Assembly: GCA_030671565.1 (NCBI GenBank) | Contig: DAOVIC010000078.1 | Span: forward strand, 1-8,284 | Source of the DNA: Anaerohalosphaeraceae bacterium | Lineage (GTDB): Bacteria > Planctomycetota > Phycisphaerae > Sedimentisphaerales > Anaerohalosphaeraceae | Direction of reading: 5' to 3' | Length of the DNA: 8,284 nt | Shown here: positions 1-5,355 of the stretch, in pieces | Layout of the letters: the number at the start of each line of letters is the position of its first letter | Position numbering within the stretch: the stretch's first letter is position 1 | The notes under the pieces: generated by a model | Told to the model about the DNA's origin: nothing | Database searches by the model: none | Seen by the model: only the letters and a program-made list of their open reading frames with translations | Program-made: the position numbers and the translations under genes

Positions 1-290
1 AGCACAACGCCTGCGACTTTCTGGGCGATAAAATCGTTAACGATCTGGATCTGCCTCTCACGGTCGGTCTCAAGCTCCGGCCCGTTCCAGGATATCTCAT
101 ACCCAAGTTCCGCACCGGCTTGCAATGCGCCCGTATGGACAGATTCCCAGTAAACAGATGAGGTACCTTTGGGGATAACAGCTATCCGCTTGGCACCAGA
201 TGCGGGCCCGGAACCCTTCTTGACCAAACCAATACCAATGAAAACCGCCACTATTACAACGATCACTACTACAACCAGTGCATTCTTCAT
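1..290 (-). CDS. Periplasmic sugar-type ABC transporter substrate-binding protein, N-terminal part
   Basis: The frame reads leftward from an ATG at 288-290 and leaves the window after about 96 codons, so only the N-terminus is seen. Residues 4-23 are a Val/Ile-rich hydrophobic segment (signal peptide or membrane anchor), followed by KKGSG and then the start of a periplasmic-binding fold: AKRIAVIPKGTSSVYWESV, then a helix GALQAGAELGYE, then ETDRERQIQIVNDFIAQKVAGVV. This strand-helix order (IAVIPKG, xxYW, GAxxAGxELG, DxxxQIQIVNDFIAQKVxGVV) is typical of the RbsB-like Peripla_BP_4 family, which binds sugars or related ligands outside the inner membrane for an ABC importer. A Shine-Dalgarno AAAGGAG (reverse complement of 298-304) sits 7 nt before the ATG, which fixes the start. 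The ligand cannot be told from this fragment. A two-component or LacI-type role is less likely because of the N-terminal membrane segment. Confidence 0.85.
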   Translation of the reverse strand, partial: MKNALVVVVIVVIVAVFIGIGLVKKGSGPASGAKRIAVIPKGTSSVYWESVHTGALQAGAELGYEISWNGPELETDRERQIQIVNDFIAQKVAGVV

Positions 291-341
291 CTTGACACTC
301 CTTTATCGTTATCTCATTTCATATACTAAAACTATCGCCGT

Positions 342-369
342 ATTCTCGCAAAAACGAACTATATGTCAA
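342..369 (-). promoter_or_regulatory. Promoter candidate for the substrate-binding protein gene
   Basis: Read on the minus strand, a consensus -35 TTGACA (364-369) is followed after 16 nt by a -10 GAGAAT (342-347, 4 of 6 matches). The predicted start of transcription is near 335, giving a leader of about 45 nt before the ATG at 290. This is pattern matching to the sigma70-type consensus only. Confidence 0.45.
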
Positions 370-432
370 ACACAATCTCAGTTATCGCCCCTTTTCTTTA
401 ATAGCCGGGTCTAAAGATATTTCTAAATCATT

Positions 433-460
433 TAGACATTACACACAATTCATATATAAT
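433..460 (+). promoter_or_regulatory. Promoter candidate for the glycosyltransferase gene
   Basis: TAGACA (433-438, 5 of 6 matches to the -35 consensus) is followed by a 16-nt spacer and a perfect TATAAT (455-460). Transcription would start near 467, about 30 nt before the ATG at 498. The last bases of the -10 box and the sequence after it (456-471) recur exactly at 5248-5263. Confidence 0.55.
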
Positions 461-497
461 ACTCAAAACTCTAAGGCGTTATGGAAAGCAATGATAA

Positions 498-1220
498 ATG
501 GACATTTCGATCGTAATACCTGCATTTGACGAAGCAAAAAAGGTCGCTCACGATATAAATTCCGCCGCCCTGTTTTTCCGGGACTACAACTTCAAAGGCG
601 AGATCATCGTCATAGACGACGGCAGCACCGACAACACCACAAACATAGCCCGCCAAGCCGCCGACCAACTGCCCTCTGATGTCACATCATATATAATACG
701 CTCCGAAAAAAACTGCGGCAAAGGCAACGCTGTCAAACGCGGCATAAACATCTCAACTGGTGATTATGTGATGTTCGCCGATTGCGGTTGCTGCGTTCCA
801 TACGAAAATGTGCTGAACGGCCTGGAACTGATCCAAAATAACCACTGCGAAATCGCCCACGGATCCAGGGTACACCCGAAAACAAAGATACGAACTGCGC
901 AGACTCTCTATCGAAGATTTTGCTCGGTTCTCTTTCGCCTTGCGGTAAGCAGGCTTACGAAGATCCCGCCACACCTTACAGACACGCAATGCGGTTTTAA
1001 ACTCTACAAAGGTTCCGTCGCAAGAGAGCTTTACGCCGATTGCCTGACAGAGGGTTTCATGTTCGACATAGAAATTATCCTGCTCGCAAAAAAACACGGC
1101 TACAGGATCAAAGAGTTCCCAATAACATGGACATGCGACAGGGATACAAGGCTGCACCCATCAAAAAGTTTGGGACCGATACTAAAAGAACTAAGAAAAA
1201 TAAAAAAGTCCCTGGATTAG
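498..1220 (+). CDS. Family 2 glycosyltransferase (dolichyl-phosphate sugar synthase-like)
   Basis: This 240-residue protein has the single GT-A domain of family GT2, close in layout to DPM1/ALG5-type enzymes that move a sugar from a nucleotide donor to a polyprenyl phosphate. Visible blocks are ISIVIPAFDEA (residues 3-13), VIDDGSTDNT (38-47), NCGKGNAVKRGI (72-83), the segment YVMFADCGCCVPYE (90-103) where the DXD metal motif normally lies, HGSR (121-124), DTQCGFKLY (162-170), GFMFDIEIILLAKKHGYRIKEFPITW (186-211), and a basic C-terminal end. There is no membrane helix, so it is probably cytosolic or peripheral. Only the first Asp (D95) of DXD is kept; the third position is Gly. The start at 498 gives the usual family N-terminus; GGAAAG at 483-488 is a weak ribosome site. 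A short reading frame (481-516) overlaps the start. Donor and acceptor are unknown; roles in glycolipid or surface polysaccharide synthesis are inferences. Confidence 0.9.
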   Translation: MDISIVIPAFDEAKKVAHDINSAALFFRDYNFKGEIIVIDDGSTDNTTNIARQAADQLPSDVTSYIIRSEKNCGKGNAVKRGINISTGDYVMFADCGCCVPYENVLNGLELIQNNHCEIAHGSRVHPKTKIRTAQTLYRRFCSVLFRLAVSRLTKIPPHLTDTQCGFKLYKGSVARELYADCLTEGFMFDIEIILLAKKHGYRIKEFPITWTCDRDTRLHPSKSLGPILKELRKIKKSLD

Positions 1221-1227
1221 TAAATAT

Positions 1228-1280
1228 CCGAAAAGCGCCTGTCATCGGGCCGCTATTGCCCTATGCCCGGCTTTTCCGGG
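1228..1280 (+). terminator. Possible transcription-end structure after the glycosyltransferase gene
   Basis: Immediately downstream of the stop codon, CCGAAAAGC (1228-1236) can pair with GCTTTTCCGG (1270-1279, one bulge) around an inner GGGC/GCCC stem (1247-1250 with 1258-1261). Alternatively CCCGG-CTTTT-CCGGG (1266-1280) forms a compact hairpin on its own. The sequence after it, GTAAAAATCTT, lacks a proper T-run, so it is not a textbook Rho-independent terminator. It lies between a protein gene and a tRNA promoter, where termination is expected. Confidence 0.35.
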
Positions 1281-1300
1281 TAAAAATCTTGTATTTCCGC

Positions 1301-1328
1301 TTGCAGAATGTATATTTGTCTGTAGAAT
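1301..1328 (+). promoter_or_regulatory. Promoter candidate for the tRNA-Met gene
   Basis: TTGCAG (1301-1306) and TAGAAT (1323-1328, 5 of 6 matches to the -10 consensus) are separated by 16 nt. Transcription would start near 1335, about 15 nt before the tRNA's first base, a short 5' leader that suits RNase P processing. Confidence 0.55.
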
Positions 1329-1349
1329 ACTGAACTCTTATGAATAAAT

Positions 1350-1423
1350 GGCGACGTAGCTCAGCTGGTTAGAGCGTGGGATTCATAAGCCTGAGGTCGG
1401 TGGTTCGAATCCACCCGTCGCTA
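1350..1423 (+). tRNA. tRNA-Met (CAT), elongator type
   Basis: The 74-nt cloverleaf reads: acceptor GGCGACG (1350-1356) with CGTCGCT (1416-1422) and discriminator A1423; D-arm GCTC/GAGC; anticodon loop TTCATAA with anticodon CAT; variable loop AGGTC; T-arm GGTGG-TTCGAAT-CCACC (1399-1415). The first acceptor pair is G1-U72, which also occurs in elongator tRNA-Met of other bacteria. C11-G24 in the D-stem and the lack of GGG/CCC pairs at 29-31/39-41 argue against the initiator. G4-C69 and A5-U68 differ from the C4-G69/C5-G68 pairs known for the lysidine-modified isoleucine tRNA, so Met is preferred over Ile2. The anticodon stem TGGGA/GCCTG is weak, with an A31-G39 mismatch and two wobble pairs. 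CCA is not encoded. Confidence 0.93.
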
Positions 1424-1459
1424 TTATTTCTGTAAAGCGTGTATTTGCAGTCACTTACA

Positions 1460-1488
1460 TTGCCTGCACATCAATCGCAAATAACAAT
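1460..1488 (+). promoter_or_regulatory. Weak promoter candidate for the tRNA-Glu gene
   Basis: TTGCCT (1460-1465), a 17-nt spacer and AACAAT (1483-1488, 4 of 6 matches) lie 15 nt before tRNA-Glu. Read-through from the tRNA-Met promoter is an equally good explanation, since only 80 nt separate the two tRNAs. Confidence 0.3.
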
Positions 1489-1503
1489 TGGAAAATCCTA
1501 ACC

Positions 1504-1576
1504 GCCCCCATCGTCTAGCGGCCTAGGACGCCGGGTTCTCATCCCGGTAACAGGGGTTCGAGTCCCCTTGGGGGTA
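1504..1576 (+). tRNA. tRNA-Glu (CTC)
   Basis: The 73-nt cloverleaf reads: acceptor GCCCCCA (1504-1510) with TGGGGGT (1569-1575) and discriminator A1576; a D-arm with GTC/GAC and the Glu-typical loop TAGCGGCCTAG; anticodon arm CCGGG-TTCTCAT-CCCGG with anticodon CTC; T-arm AGGGG-TTCGAGT-CCCCT. It strongly resembles bacterial tRNA-Glu apart from a G1-U72 first pair, also seen in the tRNA-Met next to it. CTC reads GAG codons. CCA is not encoded. Confidence 0.95.
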
Positions 1577-1633
1577 TTGATTGGCTACGATCTTAATAGT
1601 TCGGATTTTGGCTTGTAGTGATTTATTGGCTCT

Positions 1634-2149
1634 TTGACTGGTCAACAGCACGTGGACAACGAAGGAACAAATGATTTTTTTCCAACAGCCCAAAGCGACG
1701 AGCAATTCATGCTCAAAGCGATGGAGGAAGCTGCTATCGCTGAGGAAAATGGCGACGTTCCTATCGGTACGATAATCACGTATGAAAACTCGATTATCGC
1801 CAGGGCTCACAACCAGCGCGAACAATTGAATGATCCGACCGCCCATGCCGAGATAATCGCCTTAACACAGGCAGCAGCATATCTTGGAACATGGAGATTG
1901 CATGGTTGCACGGTATACGTCACGCTGGAACCATGCCCGATGTGTGCAGGAGCACTCGTTCTGGCACGCATCGACAGACTGATCTATGGATGCAATGACC
2001 CAAAAACAGGTTCATGCGGCAGTTTATACAACATAGTCGAAGATGACAGATTAAACCACAGGATACCGACAAGCTCTGGTGTCCTGGCAGAAGAATGCAG
2101 CAGACAACTGTCAGCATTCTTCCAAAAAAAAAGAACCGCAAATAATTAA
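1634..2149 (+). CDS. tadA: tRNA-specific adenosine(34) deaminase TadA
   Basis: TadA converts adenosine to inosine at the wobble position of tRNA-Arg(ACG). Counting from a TTG at 1634 (171 residues), the zinc/catalytic motif HAEIIAL gives H71 and E73, and EPCPMCAGALVLARI gives the zinc ligands C101 and C104. Other family blocks are DVPIGTII (41-48), ARAHNQRE (56-63) and YGCNDPKTGSCGSLYNI (118-134). The family normally begins about where SDEQFMLKAMEEA lies. The start is uncertain: the in-frame TTG (1634) and GTG (1652) both lack a clear ribosome site, and ATG 1709 is slightly too late. The only good Shine-Dalgarno/ATG pair (GAAGGA at 1661-1666, ATG at 1671) is one frame off, just before a run of seven T (1675-1681). 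The gene sits between tRNA-Glu and tRNA-Ser, probably in one transcription unit with them. Function is secure; the N-terminus is not. Confidence 0.93.
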   Translation: MTGQQHVDNEGTNDFFPTAQSDEQFMLKAMEEAAIAEENGDVPIGTIITYENSIIARAHNQREQLNDPTAHAEIIALTQAAAYLGTWRLHGCTVYVTLEPCPMCAGALVLARIDRLIYGCNDPKTGSCGSLYNIVEDDRLNHRIPTSSGVLAEECSRQLSAFFQKKRTANN

Positions 2150-2157
2150 TCGAATAT

Positions 2158-2245
<88 letters not shown>

Positions 2246-2267
2246 TTAAAATCCCATTTCCGCGCAT

Positions 2268-2305
2268 AAAAAGAGCCAGATTCTGCATGTGAGACAGAAT
2301 CTGGC
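2268..2305 (-). terminator. Strong hairpin with a U-tract on the minus strand
   Basis: GCCAGATTCTG (2275-2285) and CAGAATCTGGC (2295-2305) form a perfect 11-bp stem with a 9-nt loop. Read on the minus strand the stem is followed by TCTTTTTATG, like a Rho-independent terminator. On the plus strand there is no T-run; instead AGAGGAGGT follows. No minus-strand gene is recognised to its right before hemC at 4211, so what it would terminate is unclear. It may instead act on the plus strand as a 3'-end or RNA-stability structure after tRNA-Ser. Confidence 0.45.
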
Positions 2306-2787
2306 CTCAGAGGAGGTAATGAAGACAGCGACATCAGCAATCACAATTATTTCCCGGTCGGGAAAGAACGTAAACCGCAGACAGCCACCTCATATACACT
2401 TGTAAATCAACCAGTTTTCAATAGCTTCTGGCTAAAACTTTGCTGCTTTCACACCTGCAATCAAGTTTGCCGCTTCACATATAGCAATACCCTATACCAG
2501 AGACAAGCCTTTTGCAACAATAATTTCGTATTCTTTACAGCATTTCCCCCTAAAACCCTCTAGTCCCCCTTTAAGCACCATTTAAGCACCAAAAAATTCC
2601 GCGATACAGGAAAATTTCCTTCCTCAACATCATCAGCCCCCTCCGTTTCAATCGTTATTTTGTAAATGAGACATATTGCCAGTTTCCGATTTCCTCATGA
2701 TGTTCGCTTTACTGCACCCATTAATCTTGTTATTGCAGCTATTTCATGCTTAAATATGAATAAAATGCATAAGAGGAGCAAAATTAC
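2306..2787. other. Intergenic stretch without a recognised gene
   Basis: No coding frame with convincing composition is visible here. Contents: a Shine-Dalgarno-like AGAGGAGGT (2309-2317) very close to an ATG at 2319 that opens a 28-codon frame ending at 2405; a short palindrome TTTCCC-GGTC-GGGAAA (2350-2365); a pyrimidine-rich stretch with C-runs (2545-2570); an 11-bp tandem repeat (2570-2591); and a weak promoter-like pair TTGTTA (2727-2732) and TTAAAT (2750-2755) that could serve the small membrane protein gene downstream. The stretch could hold a small RNA or a regulatory region, but nothing identifies one. Confidence 0.5.
2570..2591. repeat. Perfect 11-bp tandem repeat
   Basis: TTTAAGCACCA occurs twice head to tail (2570-2580 and 2581-2591). 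Its 11-bp period is close to one helical turn, as expected for a pair of protein-binding sites on one DNA face, but replication slippage could equally explain it. Confidence 0.8.
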
Positions 2788-3126
2788 ATGTTAAATAATG
2801 ATAGGTCTGACCACAACGAACATTACAGCACCGAAAAGGTTCGATGGACCTGCTTCGCCGCCTTTGCACTGATACTCTCTATCGTCGGATTAGCCATCGT
2901 CCTGGCCGTCTCCCCCCCGCTCGCCTCTAAAACAATGGTCACCCTGTTCGTAACCCAAGCTATAGCAGCAGGTATCGTTCGCCTCACTTTTTTTGCAAGA
3001 ACAAAACACCAGAACCTGATCGCTATCGTCCTGGTAACAATAACCTCCCTGGCAGTAGCGGCATTCATCGCTGTTATCGCCTGCTTCCACATACTCCCAA
3101 TATACAAAGATTTCGCGAACTTCTGA
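2788..3126 (+). CDS. Small membrane protein of unknown function
   Basis: The product is 112 residues. A charged, His/Asn/Asp-rich N-terminus (1-19) precedes three hydrophobic segments at about residues 20-43, 48-69 and 77-103, with a short polar C-terminal end (YKDFANF). The segments are Ala/Val/Ile/Leu-rich and look like inner-membrane helices; the loop RTKHQN (71-76) between helices 2 and 3 is basic. I recognise no family or catalytic motif. The start is well supported by AGAGGAG (2772-2778) 9 nt before the ATG. The gene has its own upstream gap, and about 100 bp with a separate promoter divide it from the acyltransferase gene, so it is probably a single-gene unit. An overlapping minus-strand frame of similar length is rejected because the plus frame has the ribosome site and ordered hydrophobic segments. 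Confidence 0.7.
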   Translation: MLNNDRSDHNEHYSTEKVRWTCFAAFALILSIVGLAIVLAVSPPLASKTMVTLFVTQAIAAGIVRLTFFARTKHQNLIAIVLVTITSLAVAAFIAVIACFHILPIYKDFANF

Positions 3127-3167
3127 TTCGGCAAACCCCACCGGTTATATATACAGACGTTTATCGC

Positions 3168-3196
3168 TTTACCACACGAGAGTGTTTGGTTATAAT
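3168..3196 (+). promoter_or_regulatory. Promoter candidate for the acyltransferase gene
   Basis: A perfect TATAAT (3191-3196) is preceded, after 17 nt, by TTTACC (3168-3173, 4 of 6 matches to the -35 consensus). Transcription would start near 3203, about 24 nt before the ATG at 3227. Confidence 0.5.
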
Positions 3197-3226
3197 CACC
3201 CCTCGAAAACATAGTAAAGGCGTAAA

Positions 3227-4180
3227 ATGACTGAAACTCCCAAAAAACGAAGAAAAAAACGTAAACCTCATCCGGTCAAGGATTGGCTGGGATATGCAGC
3301 CCTGCGCATATTGCTGTTTTTCCTGTTTCGATTCAGCGTGGATGCAAATCTGCGTTTCGCGCGTTTTTTGGGAAGACTGATGTGGAAACATTATAACCGC
3401 GGCAGAGAGCGCGCACTTGAAAACCTGCGAAGAAGCTTCCCCGAAAAAAACGAACAGTGGTGCATTGAAACAGGCAGGCGAAGTTTTGAACAGATCGTGA
3501 TGCTCCTGGTAGATATATTCTTCACAAGCCGCCTTATAAATCGTGACAACTGCCACCAATTCGCAAATTACAAGAATCTCGAGCGAACCAAATGGACCAT
3601 GCAGCAGGGACAGGGCGTCCTAATGCTGACGGCCCATTACGGCAATTTTGAGATCATGGGATATATGCTCGGTCTCTTTGGGTTTAATATCTACAGTATC
3701 GCAAGACCTCTCGACAATAAGTACATGAACAACTACCTGCTGAGTCTGCGAAAGCATACCGGACAAAAGATAATAGACAAAAAAGGTGCCACCGACAAAA
3801 TGGACAACATCATCAAAGAGCACGCCTCTATCGGTTTCATCGCCGATCAGGATGCAGGCAAGAAAGGTGTCTTCGTCGATTTTTTCGGGAAAAAGGCGAG
3901 TACCTATAAGTCCATCGCCCTGCTTGCGATGCAGTACGATATGCCGGTCACGATCGCATCGTCAAAACGCGTTGGAGATAAGTTCCTCTTTGAGGTAGCG
4001 ATCCATCGAACGATATTCCCAGACGAATGGAAAGACAAGGACGATCCTTTGACATGGATCACTCAGGAATACGTCAGGGAGACAGAAAACTTTATCCGTC
4101 AGGACCCAAGCCAGTACTGGTGGATGCACAGAAGATGGAAACACCGCCCCAGGGAAGAACGACTCAAAACAAGGATTTGA
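3227..4180 (+). CDS. LpxL/HtrB-family lipid A-type acyltransferase
   Basis: Members of this family (LPLAT superfamily) transfer an acyl chain from acyl-ACP to lipid A precursors or related lipids at the inner membrane. The 317-residue product has a strongly basic N-terminus (KKRRKKRK, 6-13), a hydrophobic segment (about 22-36), ENLRRSFP (65-72), the catalytic H-x4-E motif HYGNFE (H137, E142), IARPLDN (158-164), FIADQDAGKKGVFVDFFGK (204-222), and QYWWMHRRWKHRP (297-309), which match the family's conserved blocks in order. Its length is normal for LpxL/LpxM. AAAGG (3216-3220) lies 6 nt before the ATG. The gene is convergent with hemC, with 30 bp between the stop codons and no clear terminator in that gap. 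Whether it adds a laurate, myristate or other chain, and to which lipid, cannot be read from the sequence. Confidence 0.92.
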   Translation: MTETPKKRRKKRKPHPVKDWLGYAALRILLFFLFRFSVDANLRFARFLGRLMWKHYNRGRERALENLRRSFPEKNEQWCIETGRRSFEQIVMLLVDIFFTSRLINRDNCHQFANYKNLERTKWTMQQGQGVLMLTAHYGNFEIMGYMLGLFGFNIYSIARPLDNKYMNNYLLSLRKHTGQKIIDKKGATDKMDNIIKEHASIGFIADQDAGKKGVFVDFFGKKASTYKSIALLAMQYDMPVTIASSKRVGDKFLFEVAIHRTIFPDEWKDKDDPLTWITQEYVRETENFIRQDPSQYWWMHRRWKHRPREERLKTRI

Positions 4181-4210
4181 GTACATTCTGTGGCACTTGC
4201 GGCATTTTGC

Positions 4211-5140
4211 TTACTCTTTGTTTTTCAGGTCGTCGAGGATTTCCCGGGCACCCGCCTTCACCAGCTCTTCCGTTAACTCCGCTGCGCATTTCTGCCATTG
4301 CCCGACAGGAGCCGACCTGGAGCATCTTATATAATGTTCGGCAGATACATCCGAGATAATTGCATCCATTGCCAACCGCCCCGCTTCGATACGCGAGTAT
4401 ACGCCAAGCGGTATACTGCAGCCGCCGTGAAGTGCAGAGAGGGTATGGCGCTCCGCATCGGCGGTTGTCCGGCTGTTGCTATCATTGAGCTTTGATACGA
4501 CTTGCATAAGTTCTCCGTCACCCTGGCGGATCTGAACCGCCAAGGCCCCTTGCGCAGGTGCTGGCAGAAACTTATCGGGATCCAGAACGATGGACACCTT
4601 ATCCTGCATGCCAAGTCGATTAAGGCCTGCGCAAGCTACGATGATCGCATCCAATTGGCCGGACTCGACCTTCCCAACACGGGTTTCCACATTGCCGCGA
4701 AGCGGTACACAGTTAAGATCGCTTCGTATGTGATTGACCTGAGCGATACGTCGCAGACTTGACGTGCCAACTTTTGCATTGACGCCCAATTGTTCGATCG
4801 ATGAAATTCCGCCGGAAGCGACAAGCACATCAGCAACACACTCCCTTTCAGGAACAGCCGCAATAACAAGCCCGTCGGTTATCGCTGTAGGAAGGTCTTT
4901 AAAACTATGCACAGCGAGATCAGCACGATTATCGAGAAGGGCCTTTTCCACTTCGCTGGTAAAGAATCCAACGGAACTGGATTGATAAAGAAAATCGGAC
5001 TGGTCGCGGTCGCCTTGCGTTGATATTTCAACGATCTCGATCTCAAGATTACTGTCAATATCGGCAAGCCGAGACCGAATATAGTGGGACTGCCTCAACG
5101 CAAGTTTGCTCGCACGGGTTGCAATTCGTATTTTCTTCAC
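4211..5140 (-). CDS. hemC: Hydroxymethylbilane synthase (porphobilinogen deaminase)
   Basis: HemC joins four porphobilinogen units into hydroxymethylbilane, a cytosolic step shared by haem, siroheme and cobalamin synthesis. The 309-residue product opens with IRIATRASKLALRQ (4-17) and shows STQGD (40-44), VHSFKDLP with the catalytic Asp at D82 (77-84), GTSSLRR (125-131), PLRGNVETR (146-154), ACAGLNRLG (169-177), FLPAPAQGALAVQ (191-203), and LHGGCSIPLG, in which C241 is the attachment site for the dipyrromethane cofactor. All expected catalytic elements are present and the length is normal. The start is GTG (5138-5140): GGAG lies 8 nt upstream and the N-terminus fits the family exactly. A promoter and an overlapping palindrome lie about 60-90 bp upstream. 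With ahbB/ahbC in the same window, its product probably feeds the siroheme-dependent haem route. Confidence 0.97.
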   Translation of the reverse strand: MKKIRIATRASKLALRQSHYIRSRLADIDSNLEIEIVEISTQGDRDQSDFLYQSSSVGFFTSEVEKALLDNRADLAVHSFKDLPTAITDGLVIAAVPERECVADVLVASGGISSIEQLGVNAKVGTSSLRRIAQVNHIRSDLNCVPLRGNVETRVGKVESGQLDAIIVACAGLNRLGMQDKVSIVLDPDKFLPAPAQGALAVQIRQGDGELMQVVSKLNDSNSRTTADAERHTLSALHGGCSIPLGVYSRIEAGRLAMDAIISDVSAEHYIRCSRSAPVGQWQKCAAELTEELVKAGAREILDDLKNKE

Positions 5141-5193
5141 AGTTTTAACTCCATCTTTCCATGTTATAGATTACACATATACACATGTTTACT

Positions 5194-5219
5194 ATGTCCG
5201 AGAATATCTTATCGGACAT
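5194..5219. promoter_or_regulatory. Operator-like perfect dyad over the hemC promoter
   Basis: ATGTCCGA (5194-5201) and TCGGACAT (5212-5219) are perfect inverted repeats separated by 10 nt. The 26-bp dyad covers the -10 box and predicted transcription start of hemC, the classic place for a repressor. The arm length and spacing suit a dimeric helix-turn-helix regulator; the family cannot be named from the sequence. Confidence 0.55.
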
Positions 5220-5229
5220 TAAGTGTCAA
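5201..5229 (-). promoter_or_regulatory. hemC promoter candidate
   Basis: Read on the minus strand, a consensus -35 TTGACA (5224-5229), a 17-nt spacer and a -10 TATTCT (5201-5206, 4 of 6 matches) predict a start near 5194, giving a leader of about 54 nt before the GTG at 5140. Confidence 0.6.
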
Positions 5230-5247
5230 TGCTTTGCAGCAGCGAGA

Positions 5248-5263
5248 ATAATACTCAAAACTC
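5248..5263 (+). repeat. 16-bp repeat shared with the glycosyltransferase promoter
   Basis: The 16 bases ATAATACTCAAAACTC occur here and at 456-471. In the first copy they include the end of a perfect -10 box and the predicted start of transcription. By analogy, AATAAT at 5247-5252 may be a -10 element for the coiled-coil/CBS gene starting at 5356, although no good -35 box is visible here. Confidence 0.6.
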
Positions 5264-5355
5264 ATGCTTTTAGCATAAAAATACCGAAAATAACAATGGT
5301 ACCAGTACTTTTACTAGATCGATTGAAATCTCAGAATCGGAAAACATACATAATT

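Noticed and set aside
753..1157. 134-codon minus-strand frame inside the glycosyltransferase gene
   Set aside because: The plus frame shows all GT2 motifs in order; the minus frame is a codon-bias shadow.
2573..2635. 20-codon minus-strand frame with an upstream GGAGG
   Set aside because: Too short, with no promoter and no recognisable product; the purine-rich ribosome-like site is simply the complement of a C/T-rich stretch.
2823..3212. 129-codon minus-strand frame over the small membrane protein gene
   Set aside because: It is antisense to a frame with a strong Shine-Dalgarno and ordered membrane segments, and its own product shows no recognisable pattern.
5185..5355. In-frame N-terminal extension of the coiled-coil/CBS gene from ATG 5185
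   Set aside because: It would overlap the hemC promoter and dyad, has no ribosome site and no domain-like features; the zinc motif follows directly after ATG 5356. It cannot be fully excluded.
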